Shown: piece after piece, positions 9,002 to 19,295 of the stretch
How the letters are laid out: each line of letters opens with the position of its first letter
Position numbering within the stretch: position 1 is the stretch's first letter
Made by a program: the position numbers and the translations under genes
Source: Pseudomonas sp. GM78
Lineage (GTDB): Bacteria > Pseudomonadota > Gammaproteobacteria > Pseudomonadales > Pseudomonadaceae
Assembly (NCBI RefSeq): GCF_000282475.1
Contig: NZ_AKJF01000209.1
Location: 1-44,566, forward strand
DNA length: 44,566 bases
Reading direction: 5' to 3'
Notes under the pieces: generated by a model
Told to the model about the DNA's origin: nothing
Databases searched by the model: none
What the model saw: only the letters and a program-made list of their open reading frames with translations

Positions 9002-10198
9002 ATGTCGACCAAACTTTTCGCCAAATCCCTGGTAACCGCCGCCGTTGTCCTTTCCCTGATCATTTTGTTCGTGCTGAGCGGTTGCTCGGCCGGCGACGCC
9101 ACGCCGGTCGCAGTCGTGCCCAAGGTGTCGGTGATGGTCGTGCAACCTCAGAGCCAGGCGCTGACGACTGAGCTGGCCGGGCGCACCCAAGCGTTCACGG
9201 TCGCCGAGATCCGTCCTCAGGTCGGCGGTATCGTCCAGCAGCGCTTGTTTGTCGAAGGCGCCGACGTCAAGGCCGGGCAGGCGCTGTATCAATTGGATGC
9301 GGCGCCATACAAAGCCGCATTGGCTGAAGCCCAGGCGAGCGTGGCAAAAGCGCGCGCCACGCTGAAATCCGCCCAGGCCACCGCCAGGCGTAATGCCCAA
9401 CTGGCGAAGATCGATGCCATCAGTCAGCAAGACAACGAGGATGCCCAGGCCAGCCTGCTGACCGCCCAGGCGGAACTGCAAGTGGCACAGGCCGGAGCGG
9501 ATACCGCGCGCATCAACCTGGCGTACACCCGCATCAGTTCGCCCGTCGGCGGGCGCATCGAAACGTCGACCGTCACCCCTGGCGCACTGGTCGTGGCCAA
9601 TCAGGACAGCGCGCTGACCACCGTGCAGCAGTTGGACCCGATCTACGTGGATGTCACGCAATCGACCAGCGAACTGTTGCGTCTCAAGCGCGATCTGGCC
9701 AGCGGTGCGTTGCAAGGCAACGCTGAGGGCGAAGCGCGGATCAGCCTGAAGCTTGACGATGGCAGCACCTACAACCACGAAGGCCGCTTGAAATTCAGCG
9801 GGGTCAGCGTCAACCAGGGCACCGGCACCGTGACCCTGCGTGCCGAGTTCGACAATCCGGAGCATCTGTTGCTGCCGGGCATGTATGTGCGGGCGGTACT
9901 GGAGCAGGCCTGGAATGACCAGGCGATCCTGATTCCGCAGCAGGCCGTGAGCCGCGACGCCAGCGGTGTGACCTCGGTGTTGCTGGTGGTCAACGGCAAG
10001 GTGGAGCAGCGCGTACTGACCATCGATCGTGCCGTCGGTAATCAATGGTGGGTCACCGCCGGCCTCAAGGCAGGTGAGCAGGTGATCGTCGAAGGAGGGC
10101 AGAAAGTCCGGGTAGGCGCCGAGGTGTTGGCGCAGAACACCGGCACCCGTGGGCGGGCACTGCAAGCCGCCCCGACGGCCATTGCGCAGGAGGGTTGA
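9002..10198 (+). CDS. RND efflux periplasmic adaptor (membrane fusion protein, MexA/AcrA family)
   Basis: The 398-residue precursor has a long hydrophobic lead (about 9-28) ending in a lipobox, LSGC, so the mature protein should be lipid-anchored with Cys29 or nearby as first residue. The order lipoyl half-motif ([22 protein letters not shown]), alpha-helical hairpin rich in Ala and Gln (about 105-165), second lipoyl half ([10 protein letters not shown]), beta-barrel and membrane-proximal domain ([12 protein letters not shown]) is that of MexA/AcrA. It bridges the inner-membrane pump and the outer-membrane channel. It is the first gene of a three-gene operon, and its stop lies 2 bases before the pump ATG. 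Confidence 0.93.
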   Translation: MSTKLFAKSLVTAAVVLSLIILFVLSGCSAGDATPVAVVPKVSVMVVQPQSQALTTELAGRTQAFTVAEIRPQVGGIVQQRLFVEGADVKAGQALYQLDAAPYKAALAEAQASVAKARATLKSAQATARRNAQLAKIDAISQQDNEDAQASLLTAQAELQVAQAGADTARINLAYTRISSPVGGRIETSTVTPGALVVANQDSALTTVQQLDPIYVDVTQSTSELLRLKRDLASGALQGNAEGEARISLKLDDGSTYNHEGRLKFSGVSVNQGTGTVTLRAEFDNPEHLLLPGMYVRAVLEQAWNDQAILIPQQAVSRDASGVTSVLLVVNGKVEQRVLTIDRAVGNQWWVTAGLKAGEQVIVEGGQKVRVGAEVLAQNTGTRGRALQAAPTAIAQEG

Positions 10199-10200
10199 TC

Positions 10201-13200
10201 ATGGCGCGCTTCTTCATTGATCGACCGATTTTTGCCTGGGTTATCGCCATCGTCATCATGCTCGCCGGGGCGTTGTCCATCAGCCGCTTACCGCTGGAGC
10301 AATACCCGGATATCGCGCCACCGACGGTGCGGATTTCCGCGACTTACACCGGTGCGTCGGCCAAGACCGTGGAGGATTCGGTGACCCAGGTGATCGAGCA
10401 GCAGATGACGGGGCTGGACAACCTGACCTACATGTCGGCCTCCAGCAGCTCGGCAGGCAGTGCCGAAATCAACCTGACGTTTGACGCCGGCACCGATCCT
10501 GACGTCGCGCAGATGCAGGTGCAGAACAAGCTGCAGCAAGTCGAGTCGAGACTGCCGCAGTCTGTGCAAAGTGAAGGCCTGACGGTCACCAAGGGTGGCT
10601 CGGATTTCCTGATGATTGCCGCGCTGGCCTCCGATAACGAATCCGTGACTGGCACCCAGATCGGCGATTACATCTCCAGCACCTTGCTCGATTCCATCAG
10701 CCGCATCGACGGTGTAGGCGATGTGCAGACGCTGGGTTCGGGATATGCCATGCGCATATGGCTGGACCCGTCCCTGCTGGAAAAATACGCACTGATGCCC
10801 TCCGATATCAGCGCCGCCCTCGAGGCGCAAAACACTGAAGTGTCCGCCGGTCAACTCGGCGCCTTGCCAGCGGTGAAGGGGCAGCAGTTGAATGCCACGA
10901 TCAGTGCTCGCAGCAAACTGCAAACCGCCGAAGAGTTTCGCAACGTCGTGGTCAAGTCCTCAAGTGACGGTGCCGTGGTGTTGCTGGGGGATGTCGCGCA
11001 GGTCGAGCTTGGCAGTGAAAGCTATGACGTGAATTCCGCGCTCAATGGCAAGCCCGCTGCCGCCATGGGCGTGCAGTTGGCCGCGGGCGCCAATGCCCTG
11101 AGCGTCGGTGAGGCGGTGAAGGCCAAGCTCAAGGAACTGGAGCCGTTCTACCCGACGCAAATGCAGCTGAAAAACGTCATTGCCTATGACACGACGCCCT
11201 TTGTCAGCCTGTCCATCGAGGAGGTGGTCAAATCCCTGGGCGAAGCCATTGTCCTGGTGGTGTTGATCATGTTCCTGTTCCTGCAGAACCTGCGCGCCAC
11301 CCTGATCCCTGCGATCACGGTGCCGGTGGTGCTGTTGGGCACGTTCGGCGTGTTGGCGCTGTTGGGTTATTCGATCAACACGCTGACCATGTTCGCCATG
11401 GTCCTGGCCATCGGCCTGTTGGTGGACGACGCGATCGTGGTGGTGGAGAACGTCGAGCGGGTCATGGGCGAGCAGGGGCTTGGTGCCCTGGCCGCCACGC
11501 GCCAATCGATGGATGAAATCACCAGCGCCCTGATCGGCATCGCCCTGGTGCTGAGCGCCGTGTTCATTCCCATGGCGTTTTTTGGTGGCTCCACGGGGAT
11601 TATCTACCGGCAGTTCTCGGTGACCATCGTTTCCGCCATGGTGCTCTCGGTGTTGGTGGCGATGACGCTGACGCCGGCCTTGTGCGCGACCTTGCTCAAG
11701 CCCGCCGACGCCCAGGGCCATGGTGCCCAAGGCGGTTTTTTCGCCTGGTTCAATCGCACCTTCGAACGCAGCGCTGAGGCCTATCGAGGTCTGGTGGGTG
11801 GTATTTTGCAGCGCGGGCGCCGCAGCCTGCTGGTGTATGGGCTGGTGGTGTTGGCCATGGCGGCGGGGTACGCCAGCCTGCCGACCTCGTTCGTGCCGGA
11901 CGAAGACCAGGGCATTCTCATGGCTCAGGTGCAACTGCCGGTAGGCGCCACCGACAGTCGCACTCAAGCGGTGATGCAGCAGTTCGAGCGCTACATGCTC
12001 GAACAACCTGAAGTTGAGGCGCTGATCAGCATCACCGGCCTGGGCATGGGCGGCAACAGCCAGAACACCGCACGTGCCTTTGTCCGGCTCAAGGACTGGA
12101 GCGAGCGGTCGGGGGCCGGGCAGGATTCGGCGTCCATCGCCCGGCGCGCGACCCAGGCGCTGGCGGGCATTGGCGATGCCAACGTATTTGTCATGCAGCC
12201 GCCGGCCGTGCGCGGCCTGGGGCAGAGTTCCGGTTTCGACCTGCAACTCAAGGATCTTGGCGGCCTGGGGCACGACGCCCTGGTAGCGGCTCGCGAGCAG
12301 TTCATCGACCTGGCGAAAAAAGACCCGCGACTGCAGGGTGTGCGCAGTAACGGTCTGGACGACACACCTCAGCTCAAGGTCCATATCGATGATCGCAAGG
12401 CCGGCGCCCTGAGCCTGAGCACCAGTGATATCAACGCCACCTTGTCGACGGCCCTGGGCGGCAGCTACGTCAACGACTTCCTCAACCAGGGGCGGGTCAA
12501 GAAGGTTTATGTCCAGGGCCAGGCGTCAGCGCGCATGCAGGCCGCGGACCTGGATCATTGGTTCGTGCGCAACAGCAACGATGAGATGGTGCCGTTTTCC
12601 TCCTTCGCCAGCAGCTCGTGGAGTTATGGCTCGCCGTTGCTGGAGCGCTATAACGGCAGCGCTTCCCTGGAGGTTGTTGGCGATCCGGCGCCGGGCGTGA
12701 GTTCCGGCGCGGCGATGGACGCGGTGGAGGCGATCATCGGGCAATTGCCCGAAGGCATCGGTTATGAGTGGACCGGGCAGTCGTATCAACTGCGCCTGTC
12801 CGGTTCCCAGGCACCGCTGCTGTACGGGATTTCGGTGCTGTTCGTGTTTCTGTGCCTGGCCGCCCTTTACGAGAGTTGGTCGGTGCCGTTCTCGGTGATG
12901 CTGGTGGTGCCCTTGGGTGTGGTGGGCGCGGTGTTGGCGACACGGTTCACGGGCTTGAGCAATGACGTGTACTTCCAGGTGGGACTGTTGACCACCGTGG
13001 GGCTGGCGGCCAAGAACGCGATTCTGATCGTCGAATTCGCCAAGCATCTGCAAGAGCAGGGCAACAGCCTACGGGAGGCGACGTTGATTGCCGTGCGCCA
13101 ACGATTACGGCCCATTCTCATGACATCCCTGGCCTTCATGTTCGGCGTGCTGCCACTGGCATTGAGTTCCGGCGCCGGTTCCGCCGGACGCCAAGCCATT

Positions 13201-13347
13201 GGTACCGGCGTGCTGGGCGGCATGTTCAGCGCCACGGTACTGGGGATCTTCTTCGTACCGCTGTTCTTCGTGTTGATCCGCCGCCGTTTCGGCCGCGTTT
13301 CCACGGTTTCGACCTCCGTCCAATCCGCCCAGGCAGGTGACGCATGA
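10201..13347 (+). CDS. RND efflux pump inner-membrane transporter (HAE-1 family, MexB/AcrB type)
   Basis: The product is 1048 residues, the usual HAE-1 length. The start is the ATG at 10201 with AGGAGGG at 10188-10194; a TTG two codons earlier is not needed. The N terminus reads [13 protein letters not shown], typical of this family. The proton-relay Asp pair lies in helix 4 ([16 protein letters not shown]). Two large periplasmic loops carry the porter and docking domains. A conserved C-terminal helix region reads [15 protein letters not shown]. It exports drugs or other amphipathic compounds in exchange for protons as a trimer. Substrate range cannot be read from the sequence. It overlaps the outer-membrane factor gene by 4 bases. 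Confidence 0.95.
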   Translation: MARFFIDRPIFAWVIAIVIMLAGALSISRLPLEQYPDIAPPTVRISATYTGASAKTVEDSVTQVIEQQMTGLDNLTYMSASSSSAGSAEINLTFDAGTDPDVAQMQVQNKLQQVESRLPQSVQSEGLTVTKGGSDFLMIAALASDNESVTGTQIGDYISSTLLDSISRIDGVGDVQTLGSGYAMRIWLDPSLLEKYALMPSDISAALEAQNTEVSAGQLGALPAVKGQQLNATISARSKLQTAEEFRNVVVKSSSDGAVVLLGDVAQVELGSESYDVNSALNGKPAAAMGVQLAAGANALSVGEAVKAKLKELEPFYPTQMQLKNVIAYDTTPFVSLSIEEVVKSLGEAIVLVVLIMFLFLQNLRATLIPAITVPVVLLGTFGVLALLGYSINTLTMFAMVLAIGLLVDDAIVVVENVERVMGEQGLGALAATRQSMDEITSALIGIALVLSAVFIPMAFFGGSTGIIYRQFSVTIVSAMVLSVLVAMTLTPALCATLLKPADAQGHGAQGGFFAWFNRTFERSAEAYRGLVGGILQRGRRSLLVYGLVVLAMAAGYASLPTSFVPDEDQGILMAQVQLPVGATDSRTQAVMQQFERYMLEQPEVEALISITGLGMGGNSQNTARAFVRLKDWSERSGAGQDSASIARRATQALAGIGDANVFVMQPPAVRGLGQSSGFDLQLKDLGGLGHDALVAAREQFIDLAKKDPRLQGVRSNGLDDTPQLKVHIDDRKAGALSLSTSDINATLSTALGGSYVNDFLNQGRVKKVYVQGQASARMQAADLDHWFVRNSNDEMVPFSSFASSSWSYGSPLLERYNGSASLEVVGDPAPGVSSGAAMDAVEAIIGQLPEGIGYEWTGQSYQLRLSGSQAPLLYGISVLFVFLCLAALYESWSVPFSVMLVVPLGVVGAVLATRFTGLSNDVYFQVGLLTTVGLAAKNAILIVEFAKHLQEQGNSLREATLIAVRQRLRPILMTSLAFMFGVLPLALSSGAGSAGRQAIGTGVLGGMFSATVLGIFFVPLFFVLIRRRFGRVSTVSTSVQSAQAGDA

Positions 13348-14738
13348 TCAAGTTTCACTGGCCGCTGCTGGCCGTTCTCGCGCTCGGCGGCTGCGTCAAT
13401 CTGGCGCCTCGGTATGAGCGCCCTGAAGCGCCTGTCGCCGAGCAATGGCTGCCGGTTGCCAGCACCCCCAAGGGCCAGGTGGCCGCCGACATCGAGTGGC
13501 AGCAGTTCTTCACCGACAGCCGTCTGGCGCGCTTGCAGTCCCTGGCGCTGGCCAACAATCGCGACTTGCGCCTGGCCAGTCTGAACATCGAAAAGGCCCA
13601 AGCGCAGTACCGCATCCAGCGAGCCGCAGCCTGGCCCTCTATCGATGCGGGCGTCAGCGGCACTCACAGCCGTACACCGGGTTCCTTGTCCAGCAGCGGC
13701 ACGGCGGCCAGCAGTCATGACTACAGCGCGCAACTGGGGCTGAGCAGTTATGAGGTGGATGTGTTCGGGCGGGTACAGAACCTTCAGGACGAAGCGCTGG
13801 AAGCCTATCTGGCGCTGACCGAAACCCGGCGCAGCACACAGATCAGCCTGGTGGCCGAAGTGGCCACGGCGTGGCTGACCCTGGCGGCGGACAACGAACT
13901 GTTGCAGCTGGCCGAGGAGACGTTGCGCAGTCAGCAGGCGACCTACGAGTTGACCCAGCGCAGCCACGCGTTGGGCGGCTCTTCCGGCCTGGCCCTGGCG
14001 CAGGCGCAAACCACCGTGGAGTCGGCACGGGGCGACGTGGCGGTCTTTGCAAGCCAGATTCTCCAGGACCGCAATGCCTTGCGCCTGCTGGTCGGCAGCG
14101 ACATTCCCGAGGATCTGCTACCCGGCACGCGCCTGCAATCAGCCGCGCTGTTGGTTGAGGTACCGGCTGAGCTGCCATCCAGCCTGTTGCAGCGCCGTCC
14201 GGATGTGCTGGCGGTCGAACACACGCTCAAGTCGGCCAATATCGACATTGGTGCGGCCCGCGCGGCATTCTTTCCCAGCATCAGCCTGACGGCGAATGCC
14301 GGTTCCGCGAGTTCGGCCTTGTCCGGTCTGTTCAAGTCCGGCAGCGGCGCGTGGACGTTTGCCCCGAGCGTCAGCCTGCCGATCTTCGATGCCGGCAGTA
14401 ACCGCGCGACACTGGACGCGGCCAAGGTCGAACACGAGATTCAGGTACAAACCTACCAGCAAACCCTGCAGACGGCGTTCAAGGAGGTGGCGGATGCCTT
14501 GGCGGTGCGCAGCACCCTGGATCAACGCCTGGCGGCCCAGCAAGCGCTGACCGACGCCAGCCGCAAAAGCTTCGAACTGGCCGACGCGCTTTACCGCGGC
14601 GGCTCGCAAAGTTACCTCGAAGCCCTGGATGCCCAGCGTTCGCTCTACAGCGCGCAGCAGGACCTGATCACCCTGCGTCTGGCCGAGCAAAGCAACCGGG
14701 TGAACTTGTACAAGGTGTTGGGTGGCGGCTGGAATTAA
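13344..14738 (+). CDS. Outer-membrane efflux channel lipoprotein (OprM/NodT family)
   Basis: The 464-residue protein begins with a lipoprotein signal, LALGGC, so it should be acylated at about Cys17. Two repeated outer-membrane efflux domains follow, each with a long helical segment and an ARA(A/F)FPSI-type motif ([13 protein letters not shown]), as in OprM. The gene overlaps the pump gene by ATGA and is the last of the operon. It would form the trimeric outer-membrane duct. The next gene downstream, hisN, is convergent. Confidence 0.94.
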   Translation: MIKFHWPLLAVLALGGCVNLAPRYERPEAPVAEQWLPVASTPKGQVAADIEWQQFFTDSRLARLQSLALANNRDLRLASLNIEKAQAQYRIQRAAAWPSIDAGVSGTHSRTPGSLSSSGTAASSHDYSAQLGLSSYEVDVFGRVQNLQDEALEAYLALTETRRSTQISLVAEVATAWLTLAADNELLQLAEETLRSQQATYELTQRSHALGGSSGLALAQAQTTVESARGDVAVFASQILQDRNALRLLVGSDIPEDLLPGTRLQSAALLVEVPAELPSSLLQRRPDVLAVEHTLKSANIDIGAARAAFFPSISLTANAGSASSALSGLFKSGSGAWTFAPSVSLPIFDAGSNRATLDAAKVEHEIQVQTYQQTLQTAFKEVADALAVRSTLDQRLAAQQALTDASRKSFELADALYRGGSQSYLEALDAQRSLYSAQQDLITLRLAEQSNRVNLYKVLGGGWN

Positions 14739-14835
14739 CGGCATCGACCGCGCCAACAAAACCCGCGGATCAGTTTTACATGCCTTTCAGCCCCTCGCCG
14801 TACCCTGAACAGGTGACGCAAGGGGCATCCCTCAG

Positions 14836-15627
14836 TTACCCGGCGTGGCGCAACAATTCGATCAATTGCGCATGCAGGGCGCGATCGCCGCAGGCCACCA
14901 CGGCACCGCCATTGTGGGCGGGCCCGCCGTCCCAGGAGGTCATCACGCCACCCGCACCTTCGATGATCGGGATCAGCGCCTGTACGTCGTAAGGTTGCAA
15001 GCTGGCTTCGACGATCACATCCACGAACCCCGAGGCCAGCATGCAGTAGGCATAACAATCGCCGCCGTAACGCAGCAGTTGCGCCTGAGACGCCACGACC
15101 TCGAAAGCCTTGCGCTGCTCAGGAATATCGAACATGTCGGGCGTGGTGCACATCAACCTGGCCGAGGAGAGTCCGGTGCAAGGTCGGGTCTTGAGCGGTG
15201 TGCCATTGCGCCATGCGCCCTCCGGCGTGCCGATGTAGCGCTCCCCCGTGAAGGGCTGGTTCATCACCCCCAGCACCGGGCGTTGGCCATCGTTGAGGGC
15301 AATCAGTGTTCCCCACAGCGGCAAGCCGGTGATGAAGGCGCGAGTGCCGTCGATGGGGTCCAGCACCCAGGTCAGTTCGCTGCTGCCAAGGGTGGCCGCT
15401 TCTTCTTCGCCGAGAATGCCGTGGGTGGGGTAATGGCTGCGGATCAACTCGCGCATGGCCCGCTCGGCGGCCTTGTCGGCGACAGTCACCGGGTCGAACC
15501 GCCGACCGCCCTTGTCCTCGACTTCCAGCGATGCGCGGAAATAGGGGGCAATGGCCAACGCGGCGGCATCGGCCAGTTGTTCGGCAAAGGCTTGATACTC
15601 AGCGAGTTGATCTACGGTCAGGGGCAT
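14836..15627 (-). CDS. hisN: Histidinol-phosphatase, inositol monophosphatase type
   Basis: The 263-residue enzyme carries the metal-binding motifs of the inositol monophosphatase superfamily: Glu74-Glu75 in ILGEEEA, DPIDGTRAF at 90-98, and QPYDVQALIPIIEGAGG near 211-227. The GGDCYAY stretch near 188-194 is the HisN-type version of the WGDxxxY motif. HisN removes phosphate from L-histidinol phosphate in histidine synthesis, but related enzymes act on inositol phosphates, so the substrate is a family inference. The start is supported by GGAGGT about 8 bases upstream. It stands alone, convergent with the efflux operon and divergent from the flavin monooxygenase. Confidence 0.85.
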   Translation of the reverse strand: MPLTVDQLAEYQAFAEQLADAAALAIAPYFRASLEVEDKGGRRFDPVTVADKAAERAMRELIRSHYPTHGILGEEEAATLGSSELTWVLDPIDGTRAFITGLPLWGTLIALNDGQRPVLGVMNQPFTGERYIGTPEGAWRNGTPLKTRPCTGLSSARLMCTTPDMFDIPEQRKAFEVVASQAQLLRYGGDCYAYCMLASGFVDVIVEASLQPYDVQALIPIIEGAGGVMTSWDGGPAHNGGAVVACGDRALHAQLIELLRHAG

Positions 15628-15687
15628 CGAATGTCACCTCCATTGGTGGGAATGGTTGGGATCATATCCGATGCGCGGCGCGCTCAA

Positions 15688-15796
15688 TCACTCGAGTGAC
15701 GCATGGGCGGCAGATTTCACTGCTCGATTCGACCGCGGGGGCGCGAAGTGTTGGCCACAATGGGCCCTGGCGAAAAGTTGTCTCCTCAAGGGGACA
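15688..15796. promoter_or_regulatory. Two palindromes in the hisN-flavin monooxygenase divergent region
   Basis: The 255-bp gap contains a perfect 12-bp palindrome TCACTCGAGTGA at 15688-15699. An imperfect one follows at 15779-15796, TGTCTCC-N4-GGGGACA with one mismatch. Either could be an operator for the monooxygenase operon, for example for the LuxR-family protein at 19296-20105. No biochemical link is visible in the sequence. Confidence 0.3.
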
Positions 15797-15882
15797 TGTC
15801 TTTGGCGCCACACCCCTTAAAGTCCTCTGCAATTGCGAACCGGCTCACGCCAATAAACATAAAAACCCGGAGATGCATTGCG

Positions 15883-17583
15883 ATGCACACACCACTCGCC
15901 GAGCCTCGCCGCTCAATATATTTCGATTACCAGGTTTTCCCTGCCCACACCGCCAGCGTAAATGCCGACGGGGTCGAACGCCGCCCCGTGGTCATTGTCG
16001 GTGCCGGGCCCATCGGCCTGACCACGGCCCTGGACCTGGCGCGATACGGCATCCCGTCGATCGTGCTGGAGTCTGAGCGTCAGGTCAGCGAAGGCAGCCG
16101 CGCCATTGTGTTCACTCGCCGTTCCCTGGAAATCCTGCAGCAGGTCGGTGTCGCCGATCGTGTCACGGCAGCGGGATTGGGCTGGCGCTTCGGAAACTCG
16201 TTCTACCGCAACCAGCGGGTGTTTCGCATGGAGGCGCCACAGGATCCGGACGACCGCTTCCCACCGATGACCAACCTGCAACAGCCTTGCCTGGAGCAGT
16301 TTCTGGTCGACGCCTGTCAAGCCAACCCTCTGATCGAATTGCGCTGGGGCAACAAGGTCAATGCGCTGCTTCAGGCCGAGGGCTACGCGACCCTGGACAT
16401 CGATACGCCGGCCGGTGAATACGTACTGGAAGCCAACTGGGTGATTGCCGCCGATGGTGCGCGCTCGGCCATTCGCAGTCTGCTCGGCCTGCAACTCGAA
16501 GGGGCGTCCTATGAAGGGCGCTTCGTGATTGCCGATATCAAGATCGACCTCGATCTGCCCACCGAACGCCTGGCCTATTTCGACCCGCACTGGAACCCCG
16601 GCAATACCGTGCTCATGCACCGCGAGCCGGGCAATATCTGGCGCATCGACTATCAGTTGCCGCGCGACGAAACGCCGGAGCAGGCCTTGTCCGCCGACTC
16701 CCTGCGTGAGCGCATCAATGCACAGCTGGGCATCGTCGGGGTGCAAGACCCGCAATGGGAAATGGACTGGTGCTCGGTGTATTCGGCGCGGGCCCTGACC
16801 CTGCCCGAGTACATCCATGATCGCGTGATCTTCACCGGCGATGCAGCGCACCTGCTGCCCATCTTTGGTGTTCGCGGTGCCAACACCGGTTTCCAGGACT
16901 GCCACGACCTGGGCTGGAAACTGGCACTGACCATCAAGGGCGTGGCTGGCCCAGGCCTGCTCGCTTCCTATAGCGCGGAGCGGGTAGGGGCCGCGCGCGA
17001 GATCATCGCCGAAGCAGGGAAAAGCACGCGTTTCATGACCCCGCCAACCCCGGGCCATTGCCTCGTCCGGGACGCGGTGCTGTCACTGTCGCTGACGCAG
17101 GAATTCGTCCGCCCGCTGTATCACTGGCGTACCTCGCGGCCCCATGACTACGTTGATTCGGCGCTCAACTGCAAGGTCGACGACAACGACCGCTACACAG
17201 GCGGTCCCCACCAGGGCGCACCGCTGTTGAATATTCGGCTCGGTGATGACCAGTTCCTGTTCGACAGGCTGGGCGCGTCGTTCTACCTGTTGTACTTCAC
17301 CGATGCCACTGAGATACCGAGCGATATCCAGGCCCAGGCGCAATCGCTGCGCGAGCAAGGTGTACCGCTGCAAATACTGGCCGTTGCCGGCAATCGGCAA
17401 ACCGGGATCCGTGGGGCGGACGGGCTGATCGACGATCACAGCGCGCACCTGCGCAACAAATATGGCGCGATGGCGGGCAGTGCGTATCTGGTGCGTCCGG
17501 ATCAACACGTTTGCGCCCGCTGGCATCAACTCAACGGCCAGGCCCTGCGCGAGGCAATTGAAACGGCCTTGGGCAATGAGTGA
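15883..17583 (+). CDS. FAD-dependent aromatic-ring monooxygenase (class A flavoprotein)
   Basis: The protein is 566 residues from the ATG at 15883, preceded by GGAG at 15869-15872; the longer frame to 15703 lacks a ribosome site. It has the three marks of class A flavin hydroxylases: the dinucleotide fold IVGAGPIGLTTALDLARYG, the DG motif in VIAADGARSAIRSLLG, and the GD motif FTGDAAHLLPIFGVRGAN. A thioredoxin-like C-terminal region follows at about 440-566, as in phenol and MhpA-type hydroxylases. It probably hydroxylates a phenolic substrate using NAD(P)H and O2. It is followed at once by a DUF2783 gene and an MFS transporter. No ring-cleavage gene is nearby, so the substrate is unknown. Confidence 0.85.
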   Translation: MHTPLAEPRRSIYFDYQVFPAHTASVNADGVERRPVVIVGAGPIGLTTALDLARYGIPSIVLESERQVSEGSRAIVFTRRSLEILQQVGVADRVTAAGLGWRFGNSFYRNQRVFRMEAPQDPDDRFPPMTNLQQPCLEQFLVDACQANPLIELRWGNKVNALLQAEGYATLDIDTPAGEYVLEANWVIAADGARSAIRSLLGLQLEGASYEGRFVIADIKIDLDLPTERLAYFDPHWNPGNTVLMHREPGNIWRIDYQLPRDETPEQALSADSLRERINAQLGIVGVQDPQWEMDWCSVYSARALTLPEYIHDRVIFTGDAAHLLPIFGVRGANTGFQDCHDLGWKLALTIKGVAGPGLLASYSAERVGAAREIIAEAGKSTRFMTPPTPGHCLVRDAVLSLSLTQEFVRPLYHWRTSRPHDYVDSALNCKVDDNDRYTGGPHQGAPLLNIRLGDDQFLFDRLGASFYLLYFTDATEIPSDIQAQAQSLREQGVPLQILAVAGNRQTGIRGADGLIDDHSAHLRNKYGAMAGSAYLVRPDQHVCARWHQLNGQALREAIETALGNE

Positions 17584-17593
17584 GGACAAGAGC

Positions 17594-17782
17594 ATGGAAC
17601 ACAAGCAACTGAGCATGACCGACATTGAAAACATCTACGACCAGCTCGCCGATGCCCTTGATCAAGCCGCTGAGGGCAAGCGTGAAATGTTCCTGGTGAA
17701 ACTGGCGCTGCTGAGTGCCCACGCACTCGGGGATGCCGAGCAATTCCTGGCGTTGACTCGCACGGCGTTGCAGGACCTGTAG
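17594..17782 (+). CDS. DUF2783 family small protein
   Basis: The 62-residue helical protein reads DIENIYDQLADALDQA near the N terminus and ends in a second helix with GDAEQFLALTRTAL. I recognise this as the DUF2783 pattern, a short family that accompanies flavin monooxygenases of aromatic breakdown. The ATG at 17594 has GAGGA about 7 bases upstream. An in-frame ATG at 17576, overlapping the monooxygenase stop, would add six residues. It is clearly co-transcribed with the monooxygenase. Its role is unknown; a structural or regulatory partner of the enzyme is a guess from constant linkage. Confidence 0.8.
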   Translation: MEHKQLSMTDIENIYDQLADALDQAAEGKREMFLVKLALLSAHALGDAEQFLALTRTALQDL

Positions 17783-17809
17783 TCAGCACCCCTGCATCCG
17801 TGCAATTGC

Positions 17810-17835
17810 CGCCGGCTTGTCTGTTCAAGCCGGCG
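17810..17835 (+). terminator. Strong hairpin between the DUF2783 gene and the MFS gene
   Basis: CGCCGGCTTG (17810-17819) and CAAGCCGGCG (17826-17835) form a perfect 10-bp GC-rich stem with a 6-base loop, 27 bases after the DUF2783 stop. There is no T-run on the plus strand, so it is more likely a transcript-stabilising or partial terminator hairpin than a full intrinsic terminator. It would let the monooxygenase part be expressed more than the transporter. Confidence 0.45.
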
Positions 17836-17869
17836 AGCCTTCCTATAACAATAATCGGGAAGTCCCCCA

Positions 17870-19219
17870 ATGACTCGCAGTCATAGTGTCAGCGCGACCC
17901 CCTCGGCGGTGGCGAGTGCTCAAGACCGCTACCAGCAGGTCTGTAAAAAGGTCTCGAAAAGACTGATCGGCTTTTTGTTCGTCTGCTTCGTGCTGTCGTT
18001 TCTGGATCGCATCAACATCGGTTTCGCCGGCCTGACCATGATGGGCGACCTGGGCCTGAGTGGCACGCAATTCGGCCTGGCCTCCACCTTCTTCTACATC
18101 GCTTACATTGCCTGTGGCATCCCCAGCAACATCGCCCTGGCGCGCATCGGTGCGCGCCGCTGGATCGGCAGCCTGATGATTGCCTGGGGGCTGGCGTCCA
18201 CATGCACCTTGTTCGCCACGGACGCCACCTCGCTCTACCTGCTGCGCATTCTGGTCGGGGTGACCGAAGCGGGTTTCCTGCCTGGCGTGTTGCTGTACCT
18301 GACCTTCTGGTTTCCCGCCGCCTATCGGGCCCGCGCCAATGCGCTGTTCATGATCGCGATGCCGTTTACCGCGGGTTTCAGCGCGGCATTGTCGGGGCTG
18401 ATCCTGGGCTTGGATGGCACGTGGGGGTTGAAGGGCTGGCAATGGCTGTTTCTGCTCGAAGGCCTGCCCTCGGTGCTGATGGGATGCGTGGTGTTCAGTT
18501 ACCTGGATGACCGTCCGCAACAGGCGAAGTGGCTCGACAGCGAAGAACGGCAACTGCTGCACAACGCACTGGAGGCGGATCGTGCCGCTGCACCGGCCGC
18601 CGTCTCGGGAGATGCTCGTAGTGTGTGGGCCGAACTGGTCTCACCGCCAATCCTGCTGTTCTGCCTGGTCTATTTTTGCCTGGTCAACACCCTGGCAATG
18701 ATTGCGGTATGGACGCCGTTGATCGTAAAAAGCTTCAACACCGCCAACAGCAACGAGCTGATTGGCTTTCTGGCGGCGATCCCGCAAGTCTGCACCATCA
18801 TCCTGATGATCGTCTGGGGCCTGCATTCGGACCGTACCCGTGAGCGACGCTGGCATCTGGTGCTGCCCATGCTGCTGGCCGGGGCCGGCTGGATACTCAC
18901 GGCGCTGTCGAGCGCAGCGCCCTTGCAGCTGCTGGGGGTGTGCATGGCCGCCAGTGGCTCCTACAGCGCCATGTCGATATTCTGGACCACGCCCGACCAG
19001 GCGCTGAGTTTCCGTGCCCGTGCCGTGGGCATCGCCGTCATCAATGCCGTGGGCAATATTGGCTCGGCGGTCAATCCGCTGGTGGTGGGCTGGTTGAAAG
19101 ACTTGACCCAGAGCTTCGGCTCAGGCTTTGCCTATGCGGCCATCCTGATGATCCTCGGGGCGCTGCTGGCTTTGCGTCTGCCCATTGCTAAGCCAGAGGC
19201 ACCAGGGTCTGAACGCTGA
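17870..19219 (+). CDS. MFS transporter, anion:cation symporter (ACS) family
   Basis: The 449-residue protein has about 12 hydrophobic helices. It carries the signature DRINIGFAG at the end of helix 1, typical of the ACS branch that takes up organic anions such as 4-hydroxyphenylacetate, tartrate and phthalate. A cytoplasmic loop splits the two halves near 215-255. It follows the flavin monooxygenase and DUF2783 genes in the same direction after an 87-base gap. It probably imports the substrate of that monooxygenase. The identity of the anion is not shown by the sequence. Confidence 0.88.
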   Translation: MTRSHSVSATPSAVASAQDRYQQVCKKVSKRLIGFLFVCFVLSFLDRINIGFAGLTMMGDLGLSGTQFGLASTFFYIAYIACGIPSNIALARIGARRWIGSLMIAWGLASTCTLFATDATSLYLLRILVGVTEAGFLPGVLLYLTFWFPAAYRARANALFMIAMPFTAGFSAALSGLILGLDGTWGLKGWQWLFLLEGLPSVLMGCVVFSYLDDRPQQAKWLDSEERQLLHNALEADRAAAPAAVSGDARSVWAELVSPPILLFCLVYFCLVNTLAMIAVWTPLIVKSFNTANSNELIGFLAAIPQVCTIILMIVWGLHSDRTRERRWHLVLPMLLAGAGWILTALSSAAPLQLLGVCMAASGSYSAMSIFWTTPDQALSFRARAVGIAVINAVGNIGSAVNPLVVGWLKDLTQSFGSGFAYAAILMILGALLALRLPIAKPEAPGSER

Positions 19220-19295
19220 AGGGTGATAAAGTACCGGGCACGAGCTTTTGGCAATCACGACAAAACCTGTGCCCGACACTCAGAGAGTATTCGTC

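Noticed and set aside
10960-12384. 474-codon minus-strand open frame inside the RND pump gene
   Set aside because: It runs antisense to conserved pump sequence; its His- and Gln-rich, low-complexity translation is an antisense effect and has no start signal.
14790-14826. GCCCCT/AGGGGC arms between the efflux operon and hisN as a terminator
   Set aside because: The 6-bp stem has a 25-base spacer and no T-run, so it is too weak to call.
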